From contig NZ_CP029553.1 of assembly GCF_003173755.1 (NCBI RefSeq), positions 3,434,001-3,498,000 on the forward strand: a DNA stretch of 64,000 nt, written 5' to 3'. The notes beneath the pieces are model-generated. The model made no database searches, had not been told where the DNA came from, and saw only the letters and a list, made by a program, of their open reading frames with translations. Below, piece by piece: positions 25,936-34,486 of the stretch (its first letter is position 1; each line of letters begins with the position of its first letter). This DNA is from Methylobacterium terrae. GTDB lineage: Bacteria; Pseudomonadota; Alphaproteobacteria; Rhizobiales; Beijerinckiaceae. A program made the position numbers and the translations under genes.

Positions 25936-27873
25936 CTACTTCATGGTGTAGGCCGGCTGTCCACCCAAAACGTTGTTCACGAAACGGTCGAAGGCGCCAC
26001 TTCGTCCGAGCGCGGACGCGCCGGCGGCGGTGAGATGGACCTTGTCGAAGTACATAATTCGGTTCCCCGTATAAGCGGGGCAACTCGCGCCGCATAGGGC
26101 ATCGAGAGCCCCCACGGTATGTACGCCGCGCCAAGCGCTTTCCTGCTGGATGACGGACGCCCTGTCTCGCTGGTACGGATAGTGGTGCAGGTCCATGAAC
26201 GACCTTAGATCGTTCGCGACGATCCGGTGAGCATCATGCAGCCGAATGACCGATGTGACCCACAAGGGCGTGTTGTCGACGATGGCTGACACGAAGCTCC
26301 TGCCCTGAAGCCACGCGACATTCTCCACCAGATGCCTCGCTGAAAATTCCTGAGCGTTCGTATTCCCAGCCAGCACGACGCCTCGCAGACCGCGCAGGTT
26401 GAGAATGAGTTCCCCAACTTGGGCCCACGGCCTTCCTGATAGGATCCGGCATGGCTGTAAGTTGTCAAATTGCCAACTGAGCAGGTTCTCGTCTGCACCG
26501 AAGTAGGGAGGGCACCCTGAAAGGCTCAATTCGGTAACGTGGATCTCCGGATATCGCTTGAGCGCCAGAGCAATCGCCGCCGCCTTGCTGTCACCGATGA
26601 CGAGAACGTTCTTCTTGGTGGAGGAGAAGCAGGCCTCGACGTCGGAGGCGCGCGTCTGCGCGGTGATCGGCACGCGGCAGACAGTCTGCAGAGCCGCGGT
26701 CAGCTCTGATGCGATCGCCTGGGCATCGACCGCCGTTTCGCCGGGTTTGAGCCACCCGCTTTGAGGAACCAGCAATGCGACGCCGGCTACAGCGACGGCC
26801 GCAAGAGCGGAACCGAGGCTGATGGCGACCTTTTGATTCCGCGCCGGGTCTTGCTTGCCGTTCAGCCGGAACGGGCGCTCCACGGCGGCCGAGAGAACGA
26901 GCCCTGCGGCGACGGACAGCACGAGCATGCACAGTCGTTCGAACTTGGTCGGCTCGTCGATCAAAGTCATGAAGGCGATGATGACCGGCCAGTGGGCCAA
27001 ATAAATGGCATACGACCGGTCGCCGAAGAATACCGCCAAGCGGCCCCCAATCAGACTTCGGCTTCCGCGCGCATGAATGACGCCTGCGGCCCAGCACCCT
27101 ACCGCAGCGGTGAGCGATGCGGCGGATTGGGCAGCGACCTGTGACAGCGCGCTCTGAAACGAGGCCAGAGACATTGCGCAGAGAAGTAGTCCGGCGCCGA
27201 TGATCACCAGTTTGAGCAGCCCGTCTCCCAGAAAGACTTGCCTGCTCCGTCCCAGCATGGCGAAAATGGCTCCGAAGCCGAACTGGTGCAAGCGGAACGG
27301 TGTGAGGAAAAACACCGCGTCCGCATCCGCCGCGCTCGTGATAATGGCTGCAGTCAAGCCTAATAGCGTGAATAAAGCGGTGATTCCGAACGCTGATCTC
27401 CCTAACTTAAGGATGAAAATCAGACATAAAGGCCAAATTAGGTAAAATTGCTCTTCAACGCCTAGTGACCACGTGTGTAAAAGTGGCTTATATTTCGAAA
27501 TTTCATCGAAATATCCGGCTTCCAGCCAGAAAAGAATGTTGGATGTTGACGTCGCGGCGGCCAGCGCCGAGCGAGATAACGGACGGAAGTCGTTGAAGCC
27601 GTACAGGAAGAAAAATCCCACCACTGTCAATGCGACCGTCACCATTAGGCTCGGAAGCAAGCGGGCTGCTCTAGCAATGTAGAATTGCCGCAAGCTGAAG
27701 CGACCGGAGCGATGCTGGTCAATGATCAGGCCAGTGATGACGAACCCACTGATGCCGAAAAACGCGTCAACACCCAGATAGCCGGACGGCAGCCAGCGTT
27801 GACTCGTGTGAAATATCAGAACGGCAAAAATGCAAATAGCCCTTAAGCCTTGAATGTCTGCTATAAGATGCAT
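25936..27873 (-). CDS. Acyltransferase-3 / SGNH polysaccharide O-acyltransferase
   Basis: This 645-aa membrane enzyme of the OafA/YrhL type probably moves acetyl groups onto a surface polysaccharide. Residues 1-340 form the acyltransferase-3 domain with about ten helices and the usual motifs (DIQGLRAICIFAVLIFH, FFGISGFVITGLI, WSLGVEEQFYLIWP). Residues of about 400-645 form an SGNH hydrolase-like domain with GDSKA in place of the common GDSHA and a C-terminal DKVHLT catalytic pair. GGGGTG lies before the ATG. GC is lower than in the neighbouring core genes, which fits horizontal gain of a surface-modification gene. Confidence 0.9.
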   Translation of the reverse strand: MHLIADIQGLRAICIFAVLIFHTSQRWLPSGYLGVDAFFGISGFVITGLIIDQHRSGRFSLRQFYIARAARLLPSLMVTVALTVVGFFFLYGFNDFRPLSRSALAAATSTSNILFWLEAGYFDEISKYKPLLHTWSLGVEEQFYLIWPLCLIFILKLGRSAFGITALFTLLGLTAAIITSAADADAVFFLTPFRLHQFGFGAIFAMLGRSRQVFLGDGLLKLVIIGAGLLLCAMSLASFQSALSQVAAQSAASLTAAVGCWAAGVIHARGSRSLIGGRLAVFFGDRSYAIYLAHWPVIIAFMTLIDEPTKFERLCMLVLSVAAGLVLSAAVERPFRLNGKQDPARNQKVAISLGSALAAVAVAGVALLVPQSGWLKPGETAVDAQAIASELTAALQTVCRVPITAQTRASDVEACFSSTKKNVLVIGDSKAAAIALALKRYPEIHVTELSLSGCPPYFGADENLLSWQFDNLQPCRILSGRPWAQVGELILNLRGLRGVVLAGNTNAQEFSARHLVENVAWLQGRSFVSAIVDNTPLWVTSVIRLHDAHRIVANDLRSFMDLHHYPYQRDRASVIQQESAWRGVHTVGALDALCGASCPAYTGNRIMYFDKVHLTAAGASALGRSGAFDRFVNNVLGGQPAYTMK

Positions 27874-28423
27874 GGTTTCACCCCATAGTTGATGTAAATT
27901 TTTTGACGATTATGGCAATTTTATCCAATCGATGAAACGGAACATTGCGCTCATCGCGAGCAAGGCCCGCAGGCTTGCTGGAAGATCTTCCCGGAAGATG
28001 TTCGTCGCGAAGGCCGTAGCACGCCCTGCCGGCCGCCAAAAGGCACAATGAGGTCAGGGCAGAGGCCGGGCCATCCGCCCGATCAGCGGAACGTCTTTCT
28101 CACAATGACAAACTGCTACCTCCATCGACGAGGGATTTCGTGATGTGGAGGGCAGGCGGAATGGACCGCAATGGTCGTTGCTGGTTGCCGGTGCGCCCGG
28201 GCAGACCCGCTGACGCGCGGCGTCTCGCCGAAAGGGGTAGCGCAATCGGGAGGTAGCATCGATTGGACAGGACGCGACCGCCGTATGGCCACCCTCCGGG
28301 TACCCGGGGTTCCGACTAGGCTTCGGACGCGTAGGCCTGCTGCCGTGACGACGTGGTCCCGAAGGCAGTGGTGCCCCGTCCTCCGCTCGCGGCCCAGCGC
28401 GCGGCGATGGCGAGAGAAAAAAT
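27874..28423. other. Intergenic region between divergent surface-polysaccharide genes
   Basis: About 550 bp without a convincing gene. 27880-27925 is AT-rich and probably holds the promoter of the leftward acyltransferase gene. The rest is GC-rich with no recognised motif. No terminator or mobile-element end was seen. Confidence 0.4.
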
Positions 28424-29761
28424 ATGCTGATCATTGGTGCCGTCGCATTGATTGTGATCATCTGGCTTTGCGGCACGCGGCGCTTCATCGAGGCGGTCAT
28501 TCTGACTCGATCGTTCTGCGACCCGCTTTTCACGTTGTCGAAGCTGGACGAAGGCGGAGGAATGGGCATCGGTGCCGCCGTAAACCTTGCGGTGATCGCC
28601 GTTGCGGCTTGGTGCATCTTGAGTCGGCCGGGGGTCAGGTTCGCACCGGTGGTCCGGGCGTGGGGACCATTCTTGCTGGTTTGTCTCGTGGCGGTTCCGT
28701 TCTCACCGGACCCGCCGACAGCCTTCCGCATGGTCCTGGTGTTGGTGTCCCACGCGGTCTTTTGCCTGCTGCCGTTCTACGTGGTGCATAGCCTGAACGA
28801 CCTGCGCCGCTTCCTCCTTATCATATTGGCCTCCTCGCTCGTACCTACGCTCACCGCGTTCACGCAGCTGGCTCTCGGCTGGTCTCAAACAGAAGACGGC
28901 ACGCGCGTGCAGGCGACCTTCACGCACCCAAACATCTATGCCTTCTATCTGATGGTGATACTCACCGTCATATTCGTCCTCCTTGCAGAGAAACGATTCC
29001 TCCTTTCCACATGGATGAGGCGTGCGCTAGTTATCTACATTCCTGTGGTGCTCGGTTTGATTGTTTTGACAAAAACCCGGAGTGTTCTGGCTGGCACGGC
29101 TTTGATATTCCTGACTTATGCATTTTTATTCGATCGTCGTAGTCTGTTATACTTGTTGGGTCTCCCGGTGATGGTCGTTGCGATGCCAGAGATCGTCGAG
29201 AGATTCACGGACCTCCAGCAGGGCAACTACCGGGATTCCTACGAGGCACTCAATTCCTACGCCTTTCGAATCCTCCTCTGGCAAAGCTCGCTCGACTGGA
29301 TCGCCGAACGACCGTGGTTCGGGTGGGGACTCGTAGGATTTCCTCATTATGTCGCGCAGTTCTTCCCGCTACGGCTCGCCAACGACACCATCGACGCACA
29401 TAGCGTGCTGATCCAGCTCCTATTCGAAGTGGGAGCGGTCGGTCTCATTGCCTTTCTCTGGATATATATGAATGTTTTTAATGTACTAAAGCAAATGTTA
29501 GGGTTTAACGTGAGATGGTCATGGCTGTGTATTTGTCTGACGATAGGATATTTGTTTATGGCGTACTCGGATAATATGCTGGGTTATCTCGTTCCGACAT
29601 GGTATATGTGTTTCCTGATTGGAAGTTGCTGGGTCGTGCTGAACGCGTGTCGGACATCGCGGCGGGAATCTGGACGCTTGTCACGACAGCGAGAATTGGA
29701 ATCCTTTGCTGTGGCGAGGGGTTCAGCGGGCGTTTCGGACGTCGTTCAAAGCACCAAATAG
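28424..29761 (+). CDS. O-antigen ligase / polymerase family membrane protein
   Basis: This 445-aa protein has about ten membrane helices and the periplasmic loop typical of the Wzy/WaaL O-antigen ligase family (about residues 270-330, RILLWQSSLDWIAERPWFGW and later DAHSVLIQLLFEVG). Such enzymes polymerise or attach surface polysaccharide. The last 45 residues are charged and not membrane-bound. Local GC is reduced, as in the neighbouring acyltransferase gene. It faces away from that gene, but both belong to the same functional region with the glycosyltransferases at 30.8-32.9 kb. Confidence 0.88.
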   Translation: MLIIGAVALIVIIWLCGTRRFIEAVILTRSFCDPLFTLSKLDEGGGMGIGAAVNLAVIAVAAWCILSRPGVRFAPVVRAWGPFLLVCLVAVPFSPDPPTAFRMVLVLVSHAVFCLLPFYVVHSLNDLRRFLLIILASSLVPTLTAFTQLALGWSQTEDGTRVQATFTHPNIYAFYLMVILTVIFVLLAEKRFLLSTWMRRALVIYIPVVLGLIVLTKTRSVLAGTALIFLTYAFLFDRRSLLYLLGLPVMVVAMPEIVERFTDLQQGNYRDSYEALNSYAFRILLWQSSLDWIAERPWFGWGLVGFPHYVAQFFPLRLANDTIDAHSVLIQLLFEVGAVGLIAFLWIYMNVFNVLKQMLGFNVRWSWLCICLTIGYLFMAYSDNMLGYLVPTWYMCFLIGSCWVVLNACRTSRRESGRLSRQRELESFAVARGSAGVSDVVQSTK

Positions 29762-29917
29762 AGGCCTGACGACGATCGTCATAGCGGCCGAGGTTCAGCG
29801 TCTTGCGCGGCTGCTATACGCCTGGCGCGCAGCCGAAATTCTATCTGGATGAGACATCTCGGCGGGCATTGCAGTTGGATGTGTCTCTTTAAGGTGAATA
29901 AGAGCCTGTTTGGCTGA

Positions 29918-30135
29918 GAGCCTGTCTGATTGCCGAGGAATGCTACCGTCTGTGCCTGTTCCATCCCATGCTCAACCTCATCCTGAGGTGCGACCGAAAG
30001 GAGCCTCGAAGGACAGCCGCAGATACAGCAGCGATTGCTGGAGGCCTCCTTCGAGGTCACTCGATCTTCGATCGACTGACACCTCAGGATGAGGCGGAGG
30101 GTAGGATGAAGGCGCCGAGCGGATCAAACAGGCTC
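29918..30135. mobile_element. MITE-like element with IS5-type ends
   Basis: This 218-bp segment begins with GAGCCTGTCTGAT and ends, on the other strand, with GAGCCTGTTTGAT. It contains no gene but encloses the palindromic repeat at 29976-30094. The same end sequence starts the IS5-type fragment at 47.98 kb (GAGCCTGTTTGACTGAT), so it looks like a non-autonomous derivative of an IS5-family element. Another GAGCCTGTTTG copy lies at 29902. No clear target duplication was found. 29762-29917 holds nothing recognisable. Confidence 0.5.
29976..30094. repeat. Palindromic repeat element
   Basis: CCTCATCCTGAGGTG at 29976-29990 faces CACCTCAGGATGAGG at 30080-30094 as a 15-bp perfect inverted repeat. The sequence between also folds back in part (CCTCGAAGG-type pairs). 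Elements of this kind are frequent, short and dispersed in Rhizobiales genomes. Here it sits inside the MITE-like element. Confidence 0.7.
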
Positions 30136-30520
30136 TAATGGAACCGCCTGATCTGGTTGGAGTGATGAGGCTTGCGGCGAAGCTGATGAAGGCCTGGTAG
30201 ATGTCACCGCGCTGTTCGTAGCGGATCGGCAGGCGGCGGAAGCGGTTGAACCAGGCGTGCCCCCGTTCCACGACCCGACGACGGCGGCCGAGCTTCTCGT
30301 GCCTCTCGTTGCGGTGCCGGGTGATGCGCGGCACGATCCCGCGCACTCTCCCAGGGCAGTCCTGAGCGCAGCACGAGCAGGATGCCGGTGAGCGCCGCAC
30401 GGTACTCGATCGGGCGGCGCCCGCCCTTCTGACGCGGGCGGGGCGGCGCAAGAAGGGGGGGTGATCGGGACGTGCGTGGCTGCCCGACCGGACGCCACAG
30501 GAGGCCTCGTCCCAATTAGA
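30136..30520 (-). pseudogene. Degraded IS5-family transposase
   Basis: Two pieces in different frames belong to one IS5-family transposase. The N-terminal part (about 30520-30330) includes PRPRQKGGRRPIEYRAALTG. The C-terminal part (about 30290-30140) includes KLGRRRRVVERGHAWFNRFR and RYEQRGDIYQAFI. The central part with most of the catalytic residues is missing and the frame is broken, so it cannot be active. The region up to 30759 shows no further gene. Confidence 0.75.
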
Positions 30521-30759
30521 GGAGGCCGGTCTCGTCGAAGACCAGGAATGCACCAGGCCAGAAGTCCAGCAGCCTGAGCGGGCAGAAGGTCTGCTTCGAA
30601 GGTGCAGCGGTCAAGACCGACATCCTGGCGCGCTTATCGGTGCGGTGCAGGCGGATCGCACCTCACCCCTCCAAGGATTCCGTGCAGCGGACCGCGGGTC
30701 CCGAGCCCGCGGGCAGAATCGGCACTAGCAGACCGGGCTCTCGGAGCCGGTTTCCCCGC

Positions 30760-31761
30760 TCAGGCCGCGCCCTGCCGGTGAACAGGCTCGGGCGCCGCGT
30801 CGTCCCGCGCCGCGGCGTCGAGAGCGTCGAGGAGGCGGCGCGAGACGGCGGGATCGACCTTGCGAGCGAACGGCGCTCCGGAGGCCAGGATCGCGTCGTG
30901 GTCGCGCTCGGTCAGGATCTCCGGCGAGATGCCCCCGGCCCAGCGTATGAAATGCGAGCCGGACCGCCGCCCCTCGGTGGGCTCGGGGGCGGAACTTCGG
31001 TCGACCGGATCGCGCCACACGTGGTCGCGCCGGGATGTGGCCATGATGAATGACGGGAAGACGAGTTCGTCCGGCACCACGGCGGTGCGGAACCACGCGA
31101 GTTCCCCTGGCTGGCGCGCGATGAGGGCGAGGATCTCGTCGATCGCTCCCCGCGTCAGCGCCCACCAGCACGAGCCCCAGTAGAGGTCCATCGCCGGCTT
31201 GCGAATGCGCGGCAGCATCCCACCGAGTTTTGCCCCCCACTTCACCAGGTGACCGCTCGGGGACGTGCGGGGATTGAGCAGTCGAAAATCTCCCAGGTGA
31301 TGGTGTTGGATGTAGGTGTCGCAGAAGCGCGATCCCTTCGGATCGAGCTTGTACTCGACGTTGATGTACTCGAGATCGCGCGCCATTTCCCGGGCGATCG
31401 AGCACATCGGCCTCACCGGATAGTCCGCACCGGACAGGAGGCAGAACCGCTCGGCCTCGGGCGAGCCCCGGCGGGCGGTCCTGACCAGGTTGAGGATGGC
31501 TTGAACGACCGAGAAGCCGCCCCACAGGACCCCGACCCGGTCGCTGTCCGGCAGGAGCGTGCAGTTCGGACGCCCCGCGAGCGCAGCCAGGAACGGATTG
31601 ATGTCCGCCCGCCGGTCGATGTGGACGTAGATGTCGACGAAGGGCGCGCTCAGCCGCTCGACCAATCGCCCGACTTGCTCCGGATGCGCGTGCGCCATGA
31701 TCAACAAGGCCATTCGCGCCTGCGGGCCGGGTCCGGCACCATTCCCTGCGGCCATGAGCAT
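30760..31761 (-). CDS. GT14-family glycosyltransferase (beta-1,6-GlcNAc transferase-like)
   Basis: This 333-aa protein is related to core-2/I-branching N-acetylglucosaminyltransferases (GT14). Features are the N-terminal MALLIMAHAHPEQVGRLV, the DIYVHIDRRADI motif, CLLSGADYPVRP and a C-terminal WRDPV segment. It probably adds a hexosamine to a surface glycan. It lies one base after the GT4 gene on the same strand, so the two are co-transcribed. An internal ATG (31755) is an alternative start. The sugar and acceptor cannot be told. Confidence 0.85.
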   Translation of the reverse strand: MLMAAGNGAGPGPQARMALLIMAHAHPEQVGRLVERLSAPFVDIYVHIDRRADINPFLAALAGRPNCTLLPDSDRVGVLWGGFSVVQAILNLVRTARRGSPEAERFCLLSGADYPVRPMCSIAREMARDLEYINVEYKLDPKGSRFCDTYIQHHHLGDFRLLNPRTSPSGHLVKWGAKLGGMLPRIRKPAMDLYWGSCWWALTRGAIDEILALIARQPGELAWFRTAVVPDELVFPSFIMATSRRDHVWRDPVDRSSAPEPTEGRRSGSHFIRWAGGISPEILTERDHDAILASGAPFARKVDPAVSRRLLDALDAAARDDAAPEPVHRQGAA

Positions 31762-31762
31762 C

Positions 31763-32932
31763 CTACGGCTCCCTGATCGTGCGCAAAGGGCGCGACACTG
31801 CTGTCCGCGATTGTGGTCCGGCCGCGGACGCGCGTGCGTGGCTATGCGAGGGAGCCCCGCCCCTCAGCCGATCGGGCTCCCGGCCGCGCGAGCAGGGGGG
31901 CTCAAGCAGGCCCGCGGCCCGGGCTTGGGCCGTCTTCAGCACCGCCGCCATCGCGGGGGCGACTGCCCGGAAGGTGGTGCCCTCCTGGACGGTGCGGCGC
32001 GCCCCGGCGCCGAGGCGAGCCCGGGCGGCGGGATCGTCCCACAAAGCTGCGATGGCGGCGGCGAGCGCCGGGGCATCCTCCGGTGGCACCAGAAGGCCGT
32101 TCTCGCCCTCGACCACGTAGTCCTCGGTGCCGGCGGCTCGGGTCGCCACCACGGGCTTGCCCAACATCATCGCCTCCAGCACCGTGACCTGGCCCGAGGT
32201 GAAGGAGGTGTCGCGCAGCGGCACGACGTTGACCCGGGCCCGACCGCACAAGTCGTGACACTCCGCCAGGGTGAGGTCGCGCCGCACGGTGACGTTCGGC
32301 GGCAGCTCCAGTCCGGCGGTGGCGTGGTGTCCCGCCACGACAACGGTCGGCAGGCCGAGGCGGGCGACGGCCTCAGCCAGCGTGCGGTAATCCCGGTTGG
32401 CCGAGCCCATGGCGAGGAGGAAGGGCGCCGCCTCATCCTCCCGCGTCTCCCGCGGCTCGTCGCGGATCGACAGGGGTACGAAGACGAACCGCTCCGCCGG
32501 CAGGTCCAGCCAGGCAGCGTAGAGCGCGATCTCGCGGCGGGAATGGACCACGAACACGTCGACCTGCCGCAGCACCAGGCGGGCGAGACGCCCCCTCCAG
32601 CCCCCCGGCGTCCGGCCGAGGTTGAAGCACCAGGCGACGAGCGGCACGTCGTGCCGCCCGGATACCAGCTTCAGGAGCGCCGACGTCGCGGCGAGCTGCG
32701 GGAAGCACGTGAGGAGTCCGGCCCCGCCCCGGGGCGCCGCCCGCACCAGGCGCCAGGCCTGCCAAGCGTGCCACAGGTAGTCGAACCACTGACGCGAGCC
32801 CGTCACGGCCCGCGACCGGTCGTGATCGTAGGGCGCCGGCGCCGTCACAAAGCGGGCGTGCCCGCCGAAGTAGCGGGTGATCCAGTCGCCCTCTTCGTTC
32901 CGGGCGAAAGGGGCAGCGAGGATCCACTGCAT
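31763..32932 (-). CDS. GT4-family glycosyltransferase
   Basis: This 389-aa enzyme has the GT-B fold. The N-terminal domain (about 1-190) carries the acceptor side. The C-terminal domain has the nucleotide-sugar signature, with SGQVTVLEAMMLGKPVVATR and EDYVVEGENGLLVPP (about 290-330). I chose the ATG at 32932 because AGGAA lies 10 bases upstream; a TTG at 32956 would add 8 residues. The last 55 residues are Arg/Pro-rich and not part of the fold. It heads the two-gene unit with the GT14 enzyme. Confidence 0.87.
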   Translation of the reverse strand: MQWILAAPFARNEEGDWITRYFGGHARFVTAPAPYDHDRSRAVTGSRQWFDYLWHAWQAWRLVRAAPRGGAGLLTCFPQLAATSALLKLVSGRHDVPLVAWCFNLGRTPGGWRGRLARLVLRQVDVFVVHSRREIALYAAWLDLPAERFVFVPLSIRDEPRETREDEAAPFLLAMGSANRDYRTLAEAVARLGLPTVVVAGHHATAGLELPPNVTVRRDLTLAECHDLCGRARVNVVPLRDTSFTSGQVTVLEAMMLGKPVVATRAAGTEDYVVEGENGLLVPPEDAPALAAAIAALWDDPAARARLGAGARRTVQEGTTFRAVAPAMAAVLKTAQARAAGLLEPPCSRGREPDRLRGGAPSHSHARASAAGPQSRTAVSRPLRTIREP

Positions 32933-33089
32933 CGAGCCTGTTCCTGTCTTGGACAACCGTGGGGATCCCCGGTCACGTGCAGGAGTCTAAGGCGCTCCCG
33001 GGCGGGCCGGAGCGGCGCAATCAGGCGGCGGCCAGTCCAAGAAAGGTGACGATACCTCACCCTAACGGGGGATACGGCTGGCGCCGTCC

Positions 33090-33380
33090 GGCAGATACGG
33101 ACCGCATGCACGTCGAAGACGCGTCCGAGTTCCGACGTCGCGGCCCTGAACCGCGCGTCCCGTCTCGTCAGGACGACGTCGCCGAAGCCCTCGACCCAGT
33201 GCCGCCCGTGCCCCGGCTCAAGGTGCTCATCCAGCGTCCCGCCGCAGCCGCGAGGCCGGACTGGCGCTCGAAGGCGGCATTGACCTCGACGAAGCGGCAA
33301 TCCTCGGCCCGGCCTTTCTCGTCGAAGCGGACCTTGGCGATGCAGAACCCGGCCGCGGCGCCTGACCGAAAGCCGGGAGG
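33090..33380 (-). pseudogene. Frameshifted PAS-domain gene remnant
   Basis: On the minus strand, GFCIAKVRFDEKGRAEDCRF and VEVNAAFERQSGL form the start of a PAS sensor domain of the kind found in histidine kinases. Near 33240 the similarity moves to another frame (DEHLEPGHGRHWVEGFGDVV, later ELGRVFDVHAVRI). No complete frame remains and no kinase domain follows, so it is a decayed fragment. The rest of 32933-33747 shows no gene I can support. Confidence 0.6.
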
Positions 33381-33747
33381 TGGCCGTGGCTGACCACCCC
33401 GCCCATGGCGCCCCCGGCCCATCGTCGCCGTCTCGACCGATTTCCCGTCCAGGAGCGGTACGATCAAACGGCGATGCCGCAGAACGTCGCAATCGACGTG
33501 AGGCCACCTGAGCCGTGTCGCCGCATTTGTCCGCCCAAGTCCGTTGTCCCGCGCCGGTCTAAAAGCGACGCACGCCCAGGGCGGGCGAGCCACTACCTCT
33601 TCGTGGTCTGCGGGCAACTCTCCCGCACCTCGACCGGTGACATCGTCGGATCGCACTCGTTGATATGGATTGCGTCGCGGTGCGGGAATGCGACGTCGAT
33701 GTGATGTCGTCGCTGCGTCGGCGCCCGTGCCAACGACGATCACGCGA

Positions 33748-34134
33748 TCAGATCCTGCTCAGCTCCCGAATCAGGTGTTCCGGCCAGATCGCCCGTATGA
33801 TGGCCCGGGGTGACAGGGGGCTCGACGAGCAGGTTTCCGGGGCCAGCCGGCGCCTGATCGACCTGGAAATAGGTGCCGTACGCTTCACGAGTTCCAGAAT
33901 GGTCTCCTCGGCGATTCTGATGTTCTCGGACGAAGGATCGATAAGGGCAAAATCGATCGCCCGCTCGGTCGCGTCCCACAATTCGGGAGCGGCCGTTCTG
34001 CCGACGTCCAGAACACGGGCCCTGTGCAGGGCATCGTAGGCATGGATGGCCGATTCGATGCGTGCAAGGCCGAATTCCGGACGCTCGAAGTCGGCCCAGA
34101 CGACGACAATCCTGCTGAACTCGTATGCAGACAT
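33748..34134 (-). CDS. Hypothetical protein
   Basis: This 128-aa, mostly helical protein has no signal peptide. The ATG at 34134 is chosen because GGAGG lies 5 bases upstream. Residues of about 1-70 (SRIVVVWADFERPEFGLARI) have clear coding character. The C-terminus is basic. No family is recognised. It is a single gene facing away from the type I secretion operon. Confidence 0.6.
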   Translation of the reverse strand: MSAYEFSRIVVVWADFERPEFGLARIESAIHAYDALHRARVLDVGRTAAPELWDATERAIDFALIDPSSENIRIAEETILELVKRTAPISRSIRRRLAPETCSSSPLSPRAIIRAIWPEHLIRELSRI

Positions 34135-34486
34135 AAGCGCCTCCAAGTCATCATTTTTTGATCAACTTTGGGTTGCGCTTGCGGTTCTTGATTGCATTCG
34201 CGCTTTAAAACGATGGTTACCCGACAACGACTCAAGACGGCGGCAATTGAATCAAATTCAACCATTGCAGCAAGGAAAAGCGCCACCTCTTTCCCGGACC
34301 ATGCGGCCTCTTTATCGCTTGAGGAGCTGGGGCGCGGCTGAAATGTCGCATCTCTGCAAGTAATTCTCAATAGCCGTGTGCGAGATCATCAATTTAAATA
34401 AACCTTTAGTTGTATAAATTCTGGAACCTTCGCTCACAGCATGCATTCTCTGTCATAGCTTCCGCGCTCATGAGGGACTCGCACGC
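34135..34486. other. Intergenic region upstream of the repeat-protein operon
   Basis: About 350 bp without a gene between divergent genes. 34150-34215 and 34385-34445 are AT-rich compared with the flanks and are the likely promoter regions of the leftward small gene and of the rightward secretion operon. GAGGGA before the ATG at 34487 is the ribosome binding site. No defined operator was found. Confidence 0.4.

Noticed and set aside
28054..28731. Minus-strand 225-aa frame between acyltransferase and O-antigen ligase
   Set aside because: It overlaps the real ligase start, and its composition is that of a shadow frame.
29976..30094. CRISPR-like or riboswitch structure
   Set aside because: It is a single palindromic element of a known dispersed type, without repeats and spacers or a conserved ligand-binding core.
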